Shown here: one piece after another, positions 1-8,534 of the stretch | How the letters are laid out: every line of letters begins with the position of its first letter | Position numbering within the stretch: position 1 is the stretch's first letter | From: Micractinium sp. NFX-FRZ | Taxonomy: Eukaryota > Chlorophyta > Trebouxiophyceae > Chlorellales > Chlorellaceae | DNA: 14,812 nt | Direction: 5' to 3' | Assembly (NCBI GenBank): GCA_029339195.1 | Contig: JAPTJF010000771.1 | Span: forward strand, 1 to 14,812 | Notes under the pieces: model-generated | The model's input: the letters and a program-made list of their open reading frames with translations, nothing else | What the model was told of the DNA's origin: nothing | Database searches by the model: none | Position numbers and translations under genes: made by a program

Positions 1-395
1 GCGACGGCGGCGGCTCGCTGCCGCGAGCGGCCTCCGCGCCGCCCGGCGCCGCCTTGCCTGCGCCGCCAGGCAGCAGCAGCATGCAGCAGGGGGCGGCGCC
101 CCCGGCAGCGGCTGGCGCCGCCAACGGCAACGGTGCGGCGTTGCCGGCGCCGGGCTCGGCAAGCACGGGGGGCAGCGCGGACCTGCACCGCCAAGTGGAG
201 GCGCTTCAGAAGCAGCTGCTGTCAACGCAGACGCAGCTGGCAGCGCTGGTGGCAGCGGCCGGGCCGGGCGCAGCGCTGCCGGCGGTGGCGCCCCAGGCGG
301 CAGCGGCAGCGGCAGCCAACGGCACGTGCCGAAGCAGCGGCACCTGCGACGTCCCCTGCCGCAGCAGTGAGCCGTGCGCGGCTGCACGCCAGTAG
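1..395 (+). CDS. 3' end of an unidentified gene; low-complexity C-terminus with a short coiled coil
   Basis: The reading frame is open from base 3 to a TAG at 393-395, so this is the last coding part of a gene that begins outside the window. The peptide is rich in Ala, Gly, Pro and Ser. One stretch, LHRQVEALQKQLLSTQTQLA (bases about 183-242), has Leu/Val/Ile-type residues at heptad-like spacing and could form a short coiled coil, as at the end of a leucine-zipper or scaffold protein. The tail holds three Cys-containing segments (GTCRSS, GTCDVPCRSS, EPCAAARQ). No catalytic domain is visible, so no function is assigned. A competing frame at 133-435 is Arg/Cys-rich and looks like a shadow. No TGTAA signal was found after the stop. 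The frame is moderately certain; the identity is unknown. Confidence 0.5.
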   Translation, partial: DGGGSLPRAASAPPGAALPAPPGSSSMQQGAAPPAAAGAANGNGAALPAPGSASTGGSADLHRQVEALQKQLLSTQTQLAALVAAAGPGAALPAVAPQAAAAAAANGTCRSSGTCDVPCRSSEPCAAARQ

Positions 396-1596
396 CACGG
401 GCTCTGCTGCCGCACCCTGCCCATCAGCAACATAGTTAGCACAGCACAGCGCAGCACAGCGCAGCACAGCGCTACGCAGCACTACGGCCCGGCCTGCGCC
501 ATCAATGTTTTTGGACCCCCCCTACCCTGTTCCTCTCTCCTCCCCGTCTTTCCCCTTGTTTCCGCCCATGTGCGCCGGCTGCCTCTCGGGGCATCATTGT
601 TGCCCGGGCGGCAGCTCAGCGGCTGCGCCGGCATCTCCTTTCCCCCCACCGACGAGCAGAGACAGCGATACATGGAAGCAGGCAGCTGGCAGATGCACAG
701 TGCCTAGCACCAGCTAGCTCTGGCGGATGCGCTTTCAGACCACCAGCTGCCCCCCGTCGTTTTGCATTCCCTGTTTTGTGCAGGAGCACTTTCCGTTTTG
801 TTTTGCAGTGCACTCGCCCTTGTCAAGAAAGGCCATGTCTTCTCTCTTCCCCCGTCCACCCGGCCTCTGTTCCTGAGCACCACAGCGCCCGTGCGGTCGC
901 TCGCTCCCCACTTGCTGCATACACACCCGTACAGCCGCACGCCCCTCACCGCCCGCCGCCATGCCTCCAGTTTTCCTGGCGCGAGCGCGACCCCTGCGGC
1001 CCCCCCGCCCCCCTCTTTTTCTGCCGCCTGCCTGCAGCAGCCAGCCCATTTTCGACTCGGCTGCTGCTGCTGCCCTGCAGTGCCTGCGCACCTCACTTGT
1101 GCTACCCAGTCCCTCCCTCCCGTCTCGCCTCAATGCCCCACCCCCCTTCTCCACCCATAATGACATGACGCATGCTCCTGCACACACGTCGCCGCCCCGC
1201 GCACACACACACAGATACTTCCCCGCTCAATTCCTTCCGTCTCTACCGCCCCATCACCAGCCACATTTTTTCTTTCTTCCTTGGGCCCAACCCGGCACCC
1301 CTGGCAGGGCCCCACAGCCGCTGTGTGCGCTTCCTGCCTGTACTGCGACTGCCCAGCTGCTGGGGAACCCCCGCACCCCCTTGTCAACGGATTCGCTGTC
1401 CCCCCCACATGGGTGCACGGGGAGCAGACAGAGAGAGGTGGCTAGTTGAGGCTTCAACAAAGGGGGTCAAGAAGAAGAGGTACAGAGGAGAACACAACTC
1501 CAGAGGTCAGCAGTCACAAAGGGGCGGCAGGTCATGCCAGGGTTGCAGGGCGGCATGAATGAGCAAGACACCCGAAAGGCAGCCCAGGCGGGTGCG
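396..1596. other. Convergent intergenic/UTR region, strongly pyrimidine-rich on the + strand
   Basis: This 1.2 kb lies between the stop of the left gene (+) and the stop of the RRP42 gene (-), so it should hold both 3' UTRs. From about 500 to 1400 the + strand is dominated by C and T runs, with CA-dinucleotide stretches near 1188-1215. Short frames in it are low-complexity Pro/Ser/Leu or the Gly/Arg reverse, without recognisable domains. I found neither TGTAA on the + strand nor its complement TTACA for the minus-strand gene, so the poly(A) sites are unplaced. No RNA gene or mobile element was recognised. Confidence 0.6.
438..481. repeat. Short tandem repeat, about 10-bp unit GCAGCACAGC
   Basis: About four imperfect copies of a 10-base unit (agcacagcgc in rotation) stand 40-90 bases after the first gene's stop, ending in a variant with gctacgcagc. 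It is probably part of that gene's 3' UTR. Confidence 0.75.
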
Positions 1597-2702
1597 CTAG
1601 CCCACCGCCATCTGCTGCGCCTGCTGCGCTGCCAGCGTGTCGCCCAGCGCAGCATGCAGCTTGGCCGCCGCCCGTTGCGCCGCCTCCACCATCTCCTGCA
1701 GCAGCACAGAAGAGGAGGCGCATCAAGGGGTGTGACCATCATAAGTTTGGCGATGCAGGGAAGAAAGAGCAGCCGCCTGCCGCCATGCTCCAACTGCTGC
1801 ACCACCCCTCTCAGCTGCTGTCTGCTGCCGGCCCAGCAGCAAGACGCTGGGGCCAGTTTCCCGCCGCCGGCGTCCCTCCCCGCCCCACCGACCCCAATCA
1901 GCACGCCTCACGCTTCCAACCCCTGACCTTGCCCTGTTCCACTGCCCCCGCCCCCTCCCGCCTCCCCGGCTCACCAGCAGCACACTGGTGTGGATGCCCT
2001 GCTGCCGCCCTGCACCCCCGGCTCCCACACCTCTTCAGCCTCCAACAGTGTCCTCCCCTGCTGCCGCCAAACTCCCCTTGGCCCCACACCTCCTCAGCCT
2101 TCCCACTCCCCCGGCTCACCAGCAGTACGCTGGGGTCAATCCCCTGCTGCCGCCGCTTGGTGAGGCCGCACACCGCGCCGCTGCTGTTCAACGCCACCTG
2201 CGGGGGAGCGGGGGGGCAGCGCCAGGGGGCATGCAGAGCAAGTCACATGCAAAGCACGCAGGAGGGCGCATGCCGCCCCAGTGCAGGGTGGCCTGCGGTG
2301 TGCCAACGCAACCGCCCCCCGGGGCAGCCCTGAAGGCCCGGCGCCGCCCCGCCATTCCTGAGCAGCAAGGCGAGCATGTGCAGGCACTGCAACACCCTCC
2401 AACCTGCTACGCTGCACTCTGCTTGTTCGCAAGCACTATCGAGCACCGCACGCATGCAAACACAGGCAGAGGAAGAGGCAGGAGGGGGAGCCGCAGGCGG
2501 ACGTGTTCCGTGTGTTGAAATTTGATGCTAGTAACCACGAATCAAGGGGGCTGCGGGCTTGCCTGCAGGGAGGACGAGCTGCACAGCTCCTCCTCTGCTG
2601 TGAGGTCCACCACGCAATGGCCCCCTATCTGCAAGCAGACAGGCAGGCAGGGCCCCGGGGTTCAGGGCGGGGCACAAGTGAGCACATTCCTGTCTGCTTG
2701 TG

Positions 2703-2735
<33 letters not shown>

Positions 2736-4660
2736 CGCGCGCAGGGGAATGCCACACCCCCTGCACGCTTCTGTCCGCCCCTCCATCCCCCTCCTGCAAG
2801 CCCCCTCCCGCCCCCCGGGTACCTGCGACACCGTGACGCAGAGCGGCAGGGCGGACACGTCGAGGCGCATGGCCTGGGATGGGTCGTCGTCCACCTCGTA
2901 GTCCGGCTCATCTGCATGCGGAGGGGGGCAGAGGGGTACTTTATGTGAGGAAGGACTGTCGATGTGACGATACGGAGATGTGTTGGGGCGCAGGGCCTGG
3001 CACGAGCCATCGCGGCAAACATGGCTAGTATTGGTGCTGTGGGGCAGAGGCCAGGCAAGGCCCAGCCACCCACCTGTGGGATCCTCCCCAGGCACCACCT
3101 CCACTTTGGGCACGCGAGCATCCGCTAGAGCTGCCTGCGGCCAGAGGGGTGGGGGCAAGCATGAGCTCTTTCCTACAGGCCACACCATCGGTCCACAGAG
3201 GTCGATGGTATGCACCTGAAAACTGGGCGCCGCCATCCGCCTCCGATATGGCACCAAAGTCTCTCATCAGGGCAGGGCAGCCACCTGGCAAGCAGCCGCG
3301 ACGAGATGCCCACCAAACCACGCCCACAAAAGCGTGCAAGCCCACCCCCCATCGCCCCACCTTGGCGGCTGCGCTGACGGCGTCGTGCAGGTTGCCCCCA
3401 ATGTTGAGCAGCAGCACATCCAAGTACAGCACCCAGCACGTCTTGCCCGACACGATGCTCAGAACAGACAGATCCAGACCGCCGCCGCGGCCTGCCAGGC
3501 AGAGGGTGCATGTGTGGGAGGAGAGTGAGAAGGTGGCGTTGGAATACATTTGCTCCTGCCTAGCGCTATGCTCAGCACTGACAGGTCCAGCACGCCGCCG
3601 CCGCCTGCAATATCGGGGAGCAGTACTCGGGGGGCCAGCGGTGGGTGGCGGCATAGGAGCACCGCTTGGAGTAGGAGTTCCAACGGACTGCTCAGGACCG
3701 GCAGGTCGAGACCGCGCTGTTAGGGCCTGCGCTGCCGCTGCTGCTGCGCAAATGTGTGCCGGCTGGGCAGGCAGGGCAGCTGAGCAGAAGCAGGCCCCTC
3801 CAGTTGCAAGGGCGTGACGTGTGTGTGCTGCTCAGCAGGTGACAGAGCAGCGCGGCATCAACCACCGAAGGCAGGCGGGCGGGCACCCACCCGAGGGGCC
3901 CGGGTACATGCTGCGCTCTAGCGCCCGAGACAGCTCCCCTGATAGTTCATCGCCTCCCCGCCCCTGCACCCAAAGGGTATGGTTGCACGTGTGCAGGCAT
4001 GTGGGAGGAAGCAGCAGCAGCAGTGAAGCAGCAGCAGCAGCCACGGCAGCGCCCTGGGCGGCGCAGCCTCCCCACAGCCAGCCGCAGCACATGTGTCAGT
4101 GTCTGCCACACTCCAGAGCCCAGGGTACCGTGCCGCACAGCAAGGAGCGACACCCGCTCTCGGAGAGTCCCAAAACAGGCAGGCAGGAAACTCTGCATAT
4201 GCTCTCGGCAGCCAAGGAGGCGCACCCTGAACGCGGGGCTGGCCACGGGCGAGCACTCCACCGCAACGTTGATGCGGCCGCAGTCGGGGCGGTCAGGGTC
4301 GGGGCTACCAATCTCCGCCTGCATGGGGAAAACGGCTTTGGTTTTATTGGCTGGAAGGAGGAGGCAGCTCTGAGCCTGCCTTGTGCCTTAGGGCCGCCGC
4401 TGCCGCCACTGGCGGCGCCGCTTGCGCTGGCCTGCCCCTGCTCCGAAGGCTGCCTCGGCAGCTCCGCGCACCTTCACGCCCACGATCACGTCCGTCTCGC
4501 CCAGCTGCACTCGGGCCGAGCCTGTCGCCTGCGCCAGCACGCCCAGCTGCACTTCCAGCGGCCGGTAGTCCTCGCGCCCCCGGCCGTCATTGCGGCAGTT
4601 GAACGATATACCATTGGTGATCCACTCCACCTCGCCGCCGCTGATCAAGGAGGCCGCCAT
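1597..4660 (-). CDS. RRP42: RRP42/EXOSC7, RNase PH-like core subunit of the RNA exosome (9 exons, 292 aa)
   Basis: Exons (minus strand, transcript order): 4660-4472, 4318-4226, 3963-3891, 3491-3361, 3134-3074, 2911-2823, 2628-2563, 2197-2120, 1695-1597 (TAG). They sum to 879 nt with consistent phases, giving 292 aa, close to the roughly 290 aa of animal and plant homologues. Family landmarks in order: GREDYRPLEVQLGVLAQATGSARV (in part; exon 1), GETDVIVGVKAEIGSPDPDRP across exon 1-2 (in part), GRGGDELSGELSRALERSMY (exon 3), CWVLYLDVLLLNIGGNLHDA (exon 4), ALADARVPKVEV (exon 5), VVDLTAEEELCSSSS (exon 7), GAVCGLTKR and IDPSVLL (exon 8), and the C-terminal helix EMVEAAQRAAAKL (exon 9). In eukaryotes RRP42 pairs with MTR3 in the six-subunit ring that threads RNA for 3'-5' processing and decay in nucleus and cytoplasm; it is generally non-catalytic. 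The ATG has purine -3 and G +4. Intron 7 has a GC donor. Introns 3 and 8 hold copies of neighbouring exon ends. Confidence 0.95.
1696..2119 (-). repeat. Two decayed copies of the exon 8 end inside RRP42 intron 8
   Basis: Exon 8 ends RQQGIDPSVLL followed by the donor GTGAGCCGGG. Read on the minus strand, 2011-1965 encodes RQQGIHTSVLLVSRG, repeating both the coding end and the donor GTGAGCCGGGG. A weaker copy at about 1870-1825 reads ETGPSVLLLGRQQ. Both lie downstream of the donor at 2119. Confidence 0.8.
2198..2562 (-). other. GC-AG intron (RRP42 intron 7)
   Basis: Exon 7 ends CTGCAG and the intron begins GCAAGC (2562 downward), matching the AG|GCAAG form typical of GC donors. The acceptor is CCGCAG before base 2197. 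Both exons are in phase 0, and joining them gives the expected family sequence SSSSLQVALNSSGAVCGL. No in-phase GT near this boundary gives an equally good family match. Confidence 0.8.
2703..2734. repeat. (GGCT)8 microsatellite in RRP42 intron 6
   Basis: Eight uninterrupted GGCT units (AGCC on the coding strand) lie within the intron spanning 2629-2822. Length polymorphism between strains is likely. Confidence 0.95.
3492..3890 (-). repeat. Two decayed copies of the exon 4 start inside RRP42 intron 3
   Basis: True exon 4 (from 3491) begins with Gly codons followed by LDLSVLSIVSG. Read on the minus strand, 3608-3557 carries TGCAG, GGC/GCG repeats, then codons for VLDLSVLSIALGR. A second, more decayed copy at 3720-3681 carries ACAG then GLDLPVLSSPL. 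Both keep an acceptor-like CAG/ACAG before the copied codons, and both lie upstream of the real acceptor, so they are removed with the intron. Confidence 0.85.
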
Positions 4661-4875
4661 GGCTGCCCGCCCGGCCGAGCAAGCAAGACAGTGACGATGA
4701 CGGGACGAAGGGCTAAGCAATGGACGTGTCAAGCCTATCAGATGTCGGGAAATGCAAAACGAGGGCCCATGCATGCCGCTCCCCAACTTGGCGCCCTGTG
4801 ACCTGTCACTTCCGAGTTCTCACGGAACAGCGGCTCCCCATCCAATGTGCACACTTTATTCGTTCGCCCAACTTG
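4661..4875. promoter_or_regulatory. Divergent promoter region between RRP42 and the pseudouridine synthase gene
   Basis: Only 215 bp separate the two start codons, which point away from each other. The two 5' UTRs and both promoters must fit here unless non-coding 5' exons lie further out. No convincing TATA box was identified; the stretch around 4845-4870 (actttattcgttcgcc) is the most A/T-rich part. The two genes could be co-expressed, but that is inference from position only. Confidence 0.6.
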
Positions 4876-7800
4876 ATGTTACGGCTAGCCACCGCTCAGG
4901 CCGCGGGAGGGATGGGCAGACGGGCGGCTGGCAAGCTGGACGGGCTGCATAGGCAGCTGCACAGGCCGGCGCAGGCTGTCCAGACCGCGGCTTCCCCACA
5001 GGTGTGGCATACCGCACGCTTCAAAGGTATTTGCTCACTGCAAGCCGCCACTGCCGCCACTGCCGCCACCGCCCGCACCAAGCATGCTTGCTCACCCCTT
5101 TGTGCGTCCCTGCTTCTTCTCTGTCTTTGGCAGCCCTCCCAGTCACAGGCGGATCACGAGCTGGTGGTGTATCTCTCAGACTTTGATGCCGGCAAGGTGC
5201 GGGGCTGCAGGCTGCTGGCGGCTGCCTTGGTTGTGGGGAAGGCGAGCAGGTCAAAGCCGAGTGCAGGGGCACCAGGCTGGTGGATGCAACTGCCCCGAGT
5301 GTGCAGACCTCCCCTATGAATGCATGTGCCCTCACTCTTCGCAGCACACCACCTACGTGCGCCGCTGTGCTGCCCGTGCCCACCCCCTGCCCCTTCACTC
5401 CACCCGCTTATTCCCCACGCTCACCTCTCGCACTCCGCCCACCCCATGCTGCAGCGCAAGCTGCGCCTTGACGCCTTCCTGGCTGCCCGGCTGCCTGCTG
5501 CCAGCCGGGCGCGGCTGCAGGCCTCCATCAAAGAGGGGCTGGTGGTTGTCAATGGGCGGCCGCAGGTGTGTGGGAGGCCTGCCTAGTGCACATGCATGCA
5601 GCTGCCAGCCCCCGATACGGTACATGCGGCAGCTGTGCCCAGCGTGCGGCACCTGTGCTTCCAGCTCGCCTGCTGCTTGCCGGTGCCGGCCCGGCGTGAG
5701 CCACTCTGCCTGCCTGCATGCATGCCTGCCTGCCTGCTGCCATGCACCGAGAGTGACGCACACACACATGCCCAGTGCCACCCAACCCTCTCAGCGCCTG
5801 CCCTCCTTGTTCCTTTCCCATTCATTCATTCAGCCCAAGGCGTCTCATGGCGTTAAACCGGGCGACGTCATTGCCTGCAGCGTGCTGCCGCCGCCCCCTC
5901 TGGAGGCGGCCCCGGAGCCGCTGCCGCTCGACATTGTGTATGAAGACGAGCACCTGATAGTGGTGAACAAGGTGATGAGTGAATGCACCAACTGCGTGGG
6001 GGGACGGGAATGGATGCACCAACTGCGTAGGGGGACGGGAGTAATGGTGCTGCTGCTGGCCCGTTCACAACAGCGCTGCCCCTCCAACAAGCAATTTGAT
6101 GATAGCGAGGAAGTTGTTGGCATGAGCTCGCGACCTAATCGGGCTTGGGCCGCCAGACAGCTCCACTTACCCTTCTGTTTCTCTTTCCCTGACATCTCAT
6201 GCTATTCCACTACACTTCCCTTGCGCTCCAGGCTGCTGACATGGTCATGCATCCCTCACCCGGGCACTACAGCGGCACCCTGGTGAACGCACTGCTGCAC
6301 CACTGCCAGCTGCCCGCCATGCAGCTCAGCGAGGGAGCAGCGGCGCCGCTGTCGCTGGAAGGCGCAGCAGCAGCAGCGACGGTGGCATCGGCAACAGCAG
6401 CAGAGGAGGCAGCGGCAAATAGCAGCGGCGGGGGCAGCGGCAGCGACGGCATCACCGCCGTCCAGCACCAGCAGCTAGGGCAGGAAGCAGCGGCAGCAGC
6501 AGCAGTGGATGCGCCACAGGCGGCAGCAGCTCGGCAGCAGCAGGAGCAGCAGCCCCCCCGCGCAGCAGCGCAGGGTTCCAGTATAGGACAGCAGGGCGTG
6601 GACAGCGGGCAAGGCGGTACAGGCGAGGCAGCTGTGGGTGCAGAGGAGCAAGAAGAAGATGACGACGATGAAGGCGGCGGCTTCCTGCTGGTGGGCCCCC
6701 CGGGGACGGCGGGCGGCAGCACCATCCGCCCGGGCATTGTGCACCGGTTGGACAAGGGCACCACGGGGCTGCTGGTGGTGGCCAAGACGGATGCCGCCCA
6801 CATGTCGCTGGCGCAGCAGGTGGGCAGGGGTAGCTTCGGAGTGCAGGGTTTTAAGCCCCCTGTGGTGTGGACACGGGGCAGCGCCTATCTCGTCTGGACT
6901 GTGCAGGGCATAGCATGCATGTCGCTGGCGCAGCAAGTGGGGCTGCCAACGGGACGTAGATCCAACACGATGCAGGGGAGGATTGCCATTGGGTCAATTC
7001 TAGGTAGCCGGGGAGATGCACCTGTACAGTTCACAGCAACAGGTCCCACTTGTGTTGAACAACACCTGCGCAGTTCAAGGACCGCACAGTCAACCGCACC
7101 TACCAGTCCATCACTCTGGGGGTGCCCCGCCCGGCGGAGGGGCGTGTGGCGACAAACGTGGGCAGGTGCGCATGGGGGCCAGGTGCGGGCCGGGTGCTGC
7201 GCTGCCCGGCACAGGCGCTGCTGGACTGTGCCAACTTCTCATGTTAAGTGGCAGTGTGCGCCGGATCTGCAGCATGCTGTGCTTCCCTCCCGCTTGGCGG
7301 TCACCTCCCACCCATCCTCTAACACCGACTGTCTCTTCCCGCCACACAATCTGCTCCCTTGCTTGAAAAGCCCCGTCCAGCCCGCCCCTTTTGGGGCCTT
7401 CCAGGGGCTTGCAGATTGAAGGGGCTGCGCCGCCTCTTCCCTCTGCTCAGTCATACGCATGTGCTTGCCCCTCCTGCACCCCACCCTGCAGGGACCTGCG
7501 GGACCGCAAGAAGATGGCCGCCTACGCCTACGCCTCTGCCCGCGGGCGCACCGCTGCCAGCAACTACTCCCTGCTGGAGGTGCTGGCGGGCGGGGGGGCG
7601 GCGCTGGTGCAGTGGCGGCTCGAGACGGGGCGCACGCACCAGGTACGGGGATGGAGGGCTGGGGAGGGGGCCCGGGGCTTAGGGCAGGGTAACGCAGGGC
7701 CGGGGGCTGATTTGGGAGGGGTAGACATGAGGGGTGCAAGGTGCACAAGCTCTGTGGTGGCCCTTGGGAAGCAGGGGTGGAGATGCGCGCCGGCAACTAC

Positions 7801-8252
7801 CGCCTGGTGCTGGAATGCTGGCGGCCCTGGTGTAGCAACCGTACTGCACGGATGTAACTGTGCTGTAAACTGCTGGAGACGCGGCGCTCACACCCGGTTA
7901 CGCAATGAATCAAGATGAGCTCTGGGCCTGGATCCAACGCACTGCCCCTCCTCCCGCACCTTGCCTGCCGCAGATCCGGGTGCATGCCAAGCACATTGGG
8001 CACCCGCTGCTGGCTGATGACACTTACAGCAGCACGGCAGCAGCGAGCAGCATTGTGGGTGCTGGCAAGCCGGTTCGTGCAGCAGCAGCGCAGGCGGCGG
8101 TGCGGGCGCTGGGGCGGCCTGCACTGCACGCCAAGACGCTGGGGTTCGTGCACCCAGCCACAGGCGATCGCATGCAGTTTGATTCGGATCTGCCCCCCGA
8201 CTTATCGGCGACGATAGAGGCGCTGCGCGGCCCGCCCTTTGTTGCCGTGTAA
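4876..8252 (+). CDS. RluD/RluA-family RNA pseudouridine synthase, probably organelle-targeted (8 exons, 515 aa)
   Basis: Exons: 4876-5001, 5134-5196, 5455-5565, 5834-5971, 6232-6819, 7074-7165, 7492-7642, 7974-8252 (TAA); total 1548 nt, in frame, all GT-AG. Residues 1-42 are Ala/Arg/Gln-rich with one acidic residue, resembling a chloroplast or mitochondrial transit peptide. An S4-like RNA-binding segment follows (about 66-98, LRLDAFLAARLP to VVVNGRPQ). The catalytic domain has PLDIVYEDEHLIVVNK, VMHPSPG, the motif PGIVHRLDKGTTGLLVVAK with catalytic Asp at residue 320 (codon 6751-6753), NRTYQSITLG, WRLETGRTHQIRVH split across exons 7/8, and LHAKTLGFVHP. The family isomerises specific uridines, mainly in large-subunit rRNA; the exact target is not inferable. 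An Ala/Gln/Gly/Glu-rich insert (about 175-311) separates VNALLHHCQLP from the catalytic motif. Start choice is provisional: in-frame ATGs also lie at 4720 and 4912. Exon 2 could start at 5149. Confidence 0.93.
5972..6231 (+). repeat. Tandem repeat of about 30 bp at the start of pseudouridine synthase intron 4
   Basis: Just after the exon 4 donor, the segment atgcaccaactgcgtggggg (about 5982 onward) with its following gacgggaatgg is repeated immediately at about 6013-6046 with few changes. It is a local two-copy tandem duplication lying wholly inside the intron. Confidence 0.8.
6820..7073 (+). repeat. Copy of the exon 5 end inside pseudouridine synthase intron 5
   Basis: Bases 6801-6824 (codons for MSLAQQ plus the donor GTGGG) recur at 6918-6941 with one difference in 24, which changes the donor from AGGTGGG to AAGTGGG. 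The flanks gtgcagggt (6841) and gtgcagggc (6901) are also repeated. The copy lies downstream of the donor used and is intronic. Confidence 0.9.
7643..7973 (+). repeat. Degenerate copy of the exon 7 second half inside pseudouridine synthase intron 7
   Basis: Exon 7 bases about 7549-7650 (ASNYSLLEVLAGG ... RLETGRTHQ plus donor) resemble 7789-7905: codons for AGNYRLVLECW, then a stretch reading LLETRRSHPV followed by TTACGCAATG where the donor was. Offset is about 233 at AACTAC and 254 at GAGACG, so the copy has gained indels. It is downstream of the real donor. Confidence 0.75.
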
Positions 8253-8275
8253 CCCCTAGGCAGGCATCAGGCGTG

Positions 8276-8280
8276 TGTAA
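8276..8280 (+). terminator. TGTAA polyadenylation signal of the pseudouridine synthase gene
   Basis: TGTAA begins 24 bases after the TAA stop. This pentamer is the standard nuclear poly(A) signal of chlorophyte algae, although the distance gives a very short 3' UTR. A second TGTAA overlaps the stop codon itself (8248-8252). Confidence 0.6.
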
Positions 8281-8534
8281 ATCGTCCACGAAAGATCGTA
8301 GAGACAGTCGTCTTGGGAGAGTGTCAGGGTAGGAGCGGCTGGGCTGGCAGTATCGGCATATGTGTCCATTCCCCTGGCTGTCCCCTTGCAGTGGCGGCCG
8401 CCAGCGCAGCGCGCGCAGCAGGCCCTCACATGTTCAGCCAAGGCTGCGCTCCCCACGGATCTGTGCCCTGCACACGTATGTTTGCGCCCCCTGGATTGCG
8501 GCGTCAGAGGGCGGGGGCGCTAGGAGCTCAAAGG
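8281..8534 (+). promoter_or_regulatory. Promoter/5' UTR region of the GT77 gene
   Basis: About 250 bp separate the putative poly(A) signal of the upstream gene from the preferred ATG of the glycosyltransferase. No TATA box is evident. The frame upstream of the ATG is open, so in-frame ATGs at 8313, 8430 and 8478 could extend the protein; none adds a clear signal or anchor sequence. Confidence 0.5.

Noticed and set aside
3821..4801. 326-codon open frame on the + strand
   Set aside because: It lies antisense to RRP42 exons 1-3 and their introns, has a low-complexity sequence and no recognisable domain. The minus-strand model explains this DNA exactly.
5084..6286. 400-codon continuous frame on the + strand
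   Set aside because: It reads through introns 2-4 of the pseudouridine synthase gene and is in the gene's frame only over exon 4. Homology and phase support the spliced model.
6199..7419. 406-codon continuous frame ending in intron sequence
   Set aside because: Its first part is genuine exon 5, but after 6819 it runs into the echo-bearing intron 5 and then reads exon 6 in the wrong frame; the spliced junction restores the conserved catalytic-domain sequence.
8313..8534. N-terminal extension of the GT77 protein from upstream in-frame ATGs
   Set aside because: The frame is open, but the ATG at 8535 has the better context and directly precedes a hydrophobic signal-like segment; the upstream residues are low-complexity.
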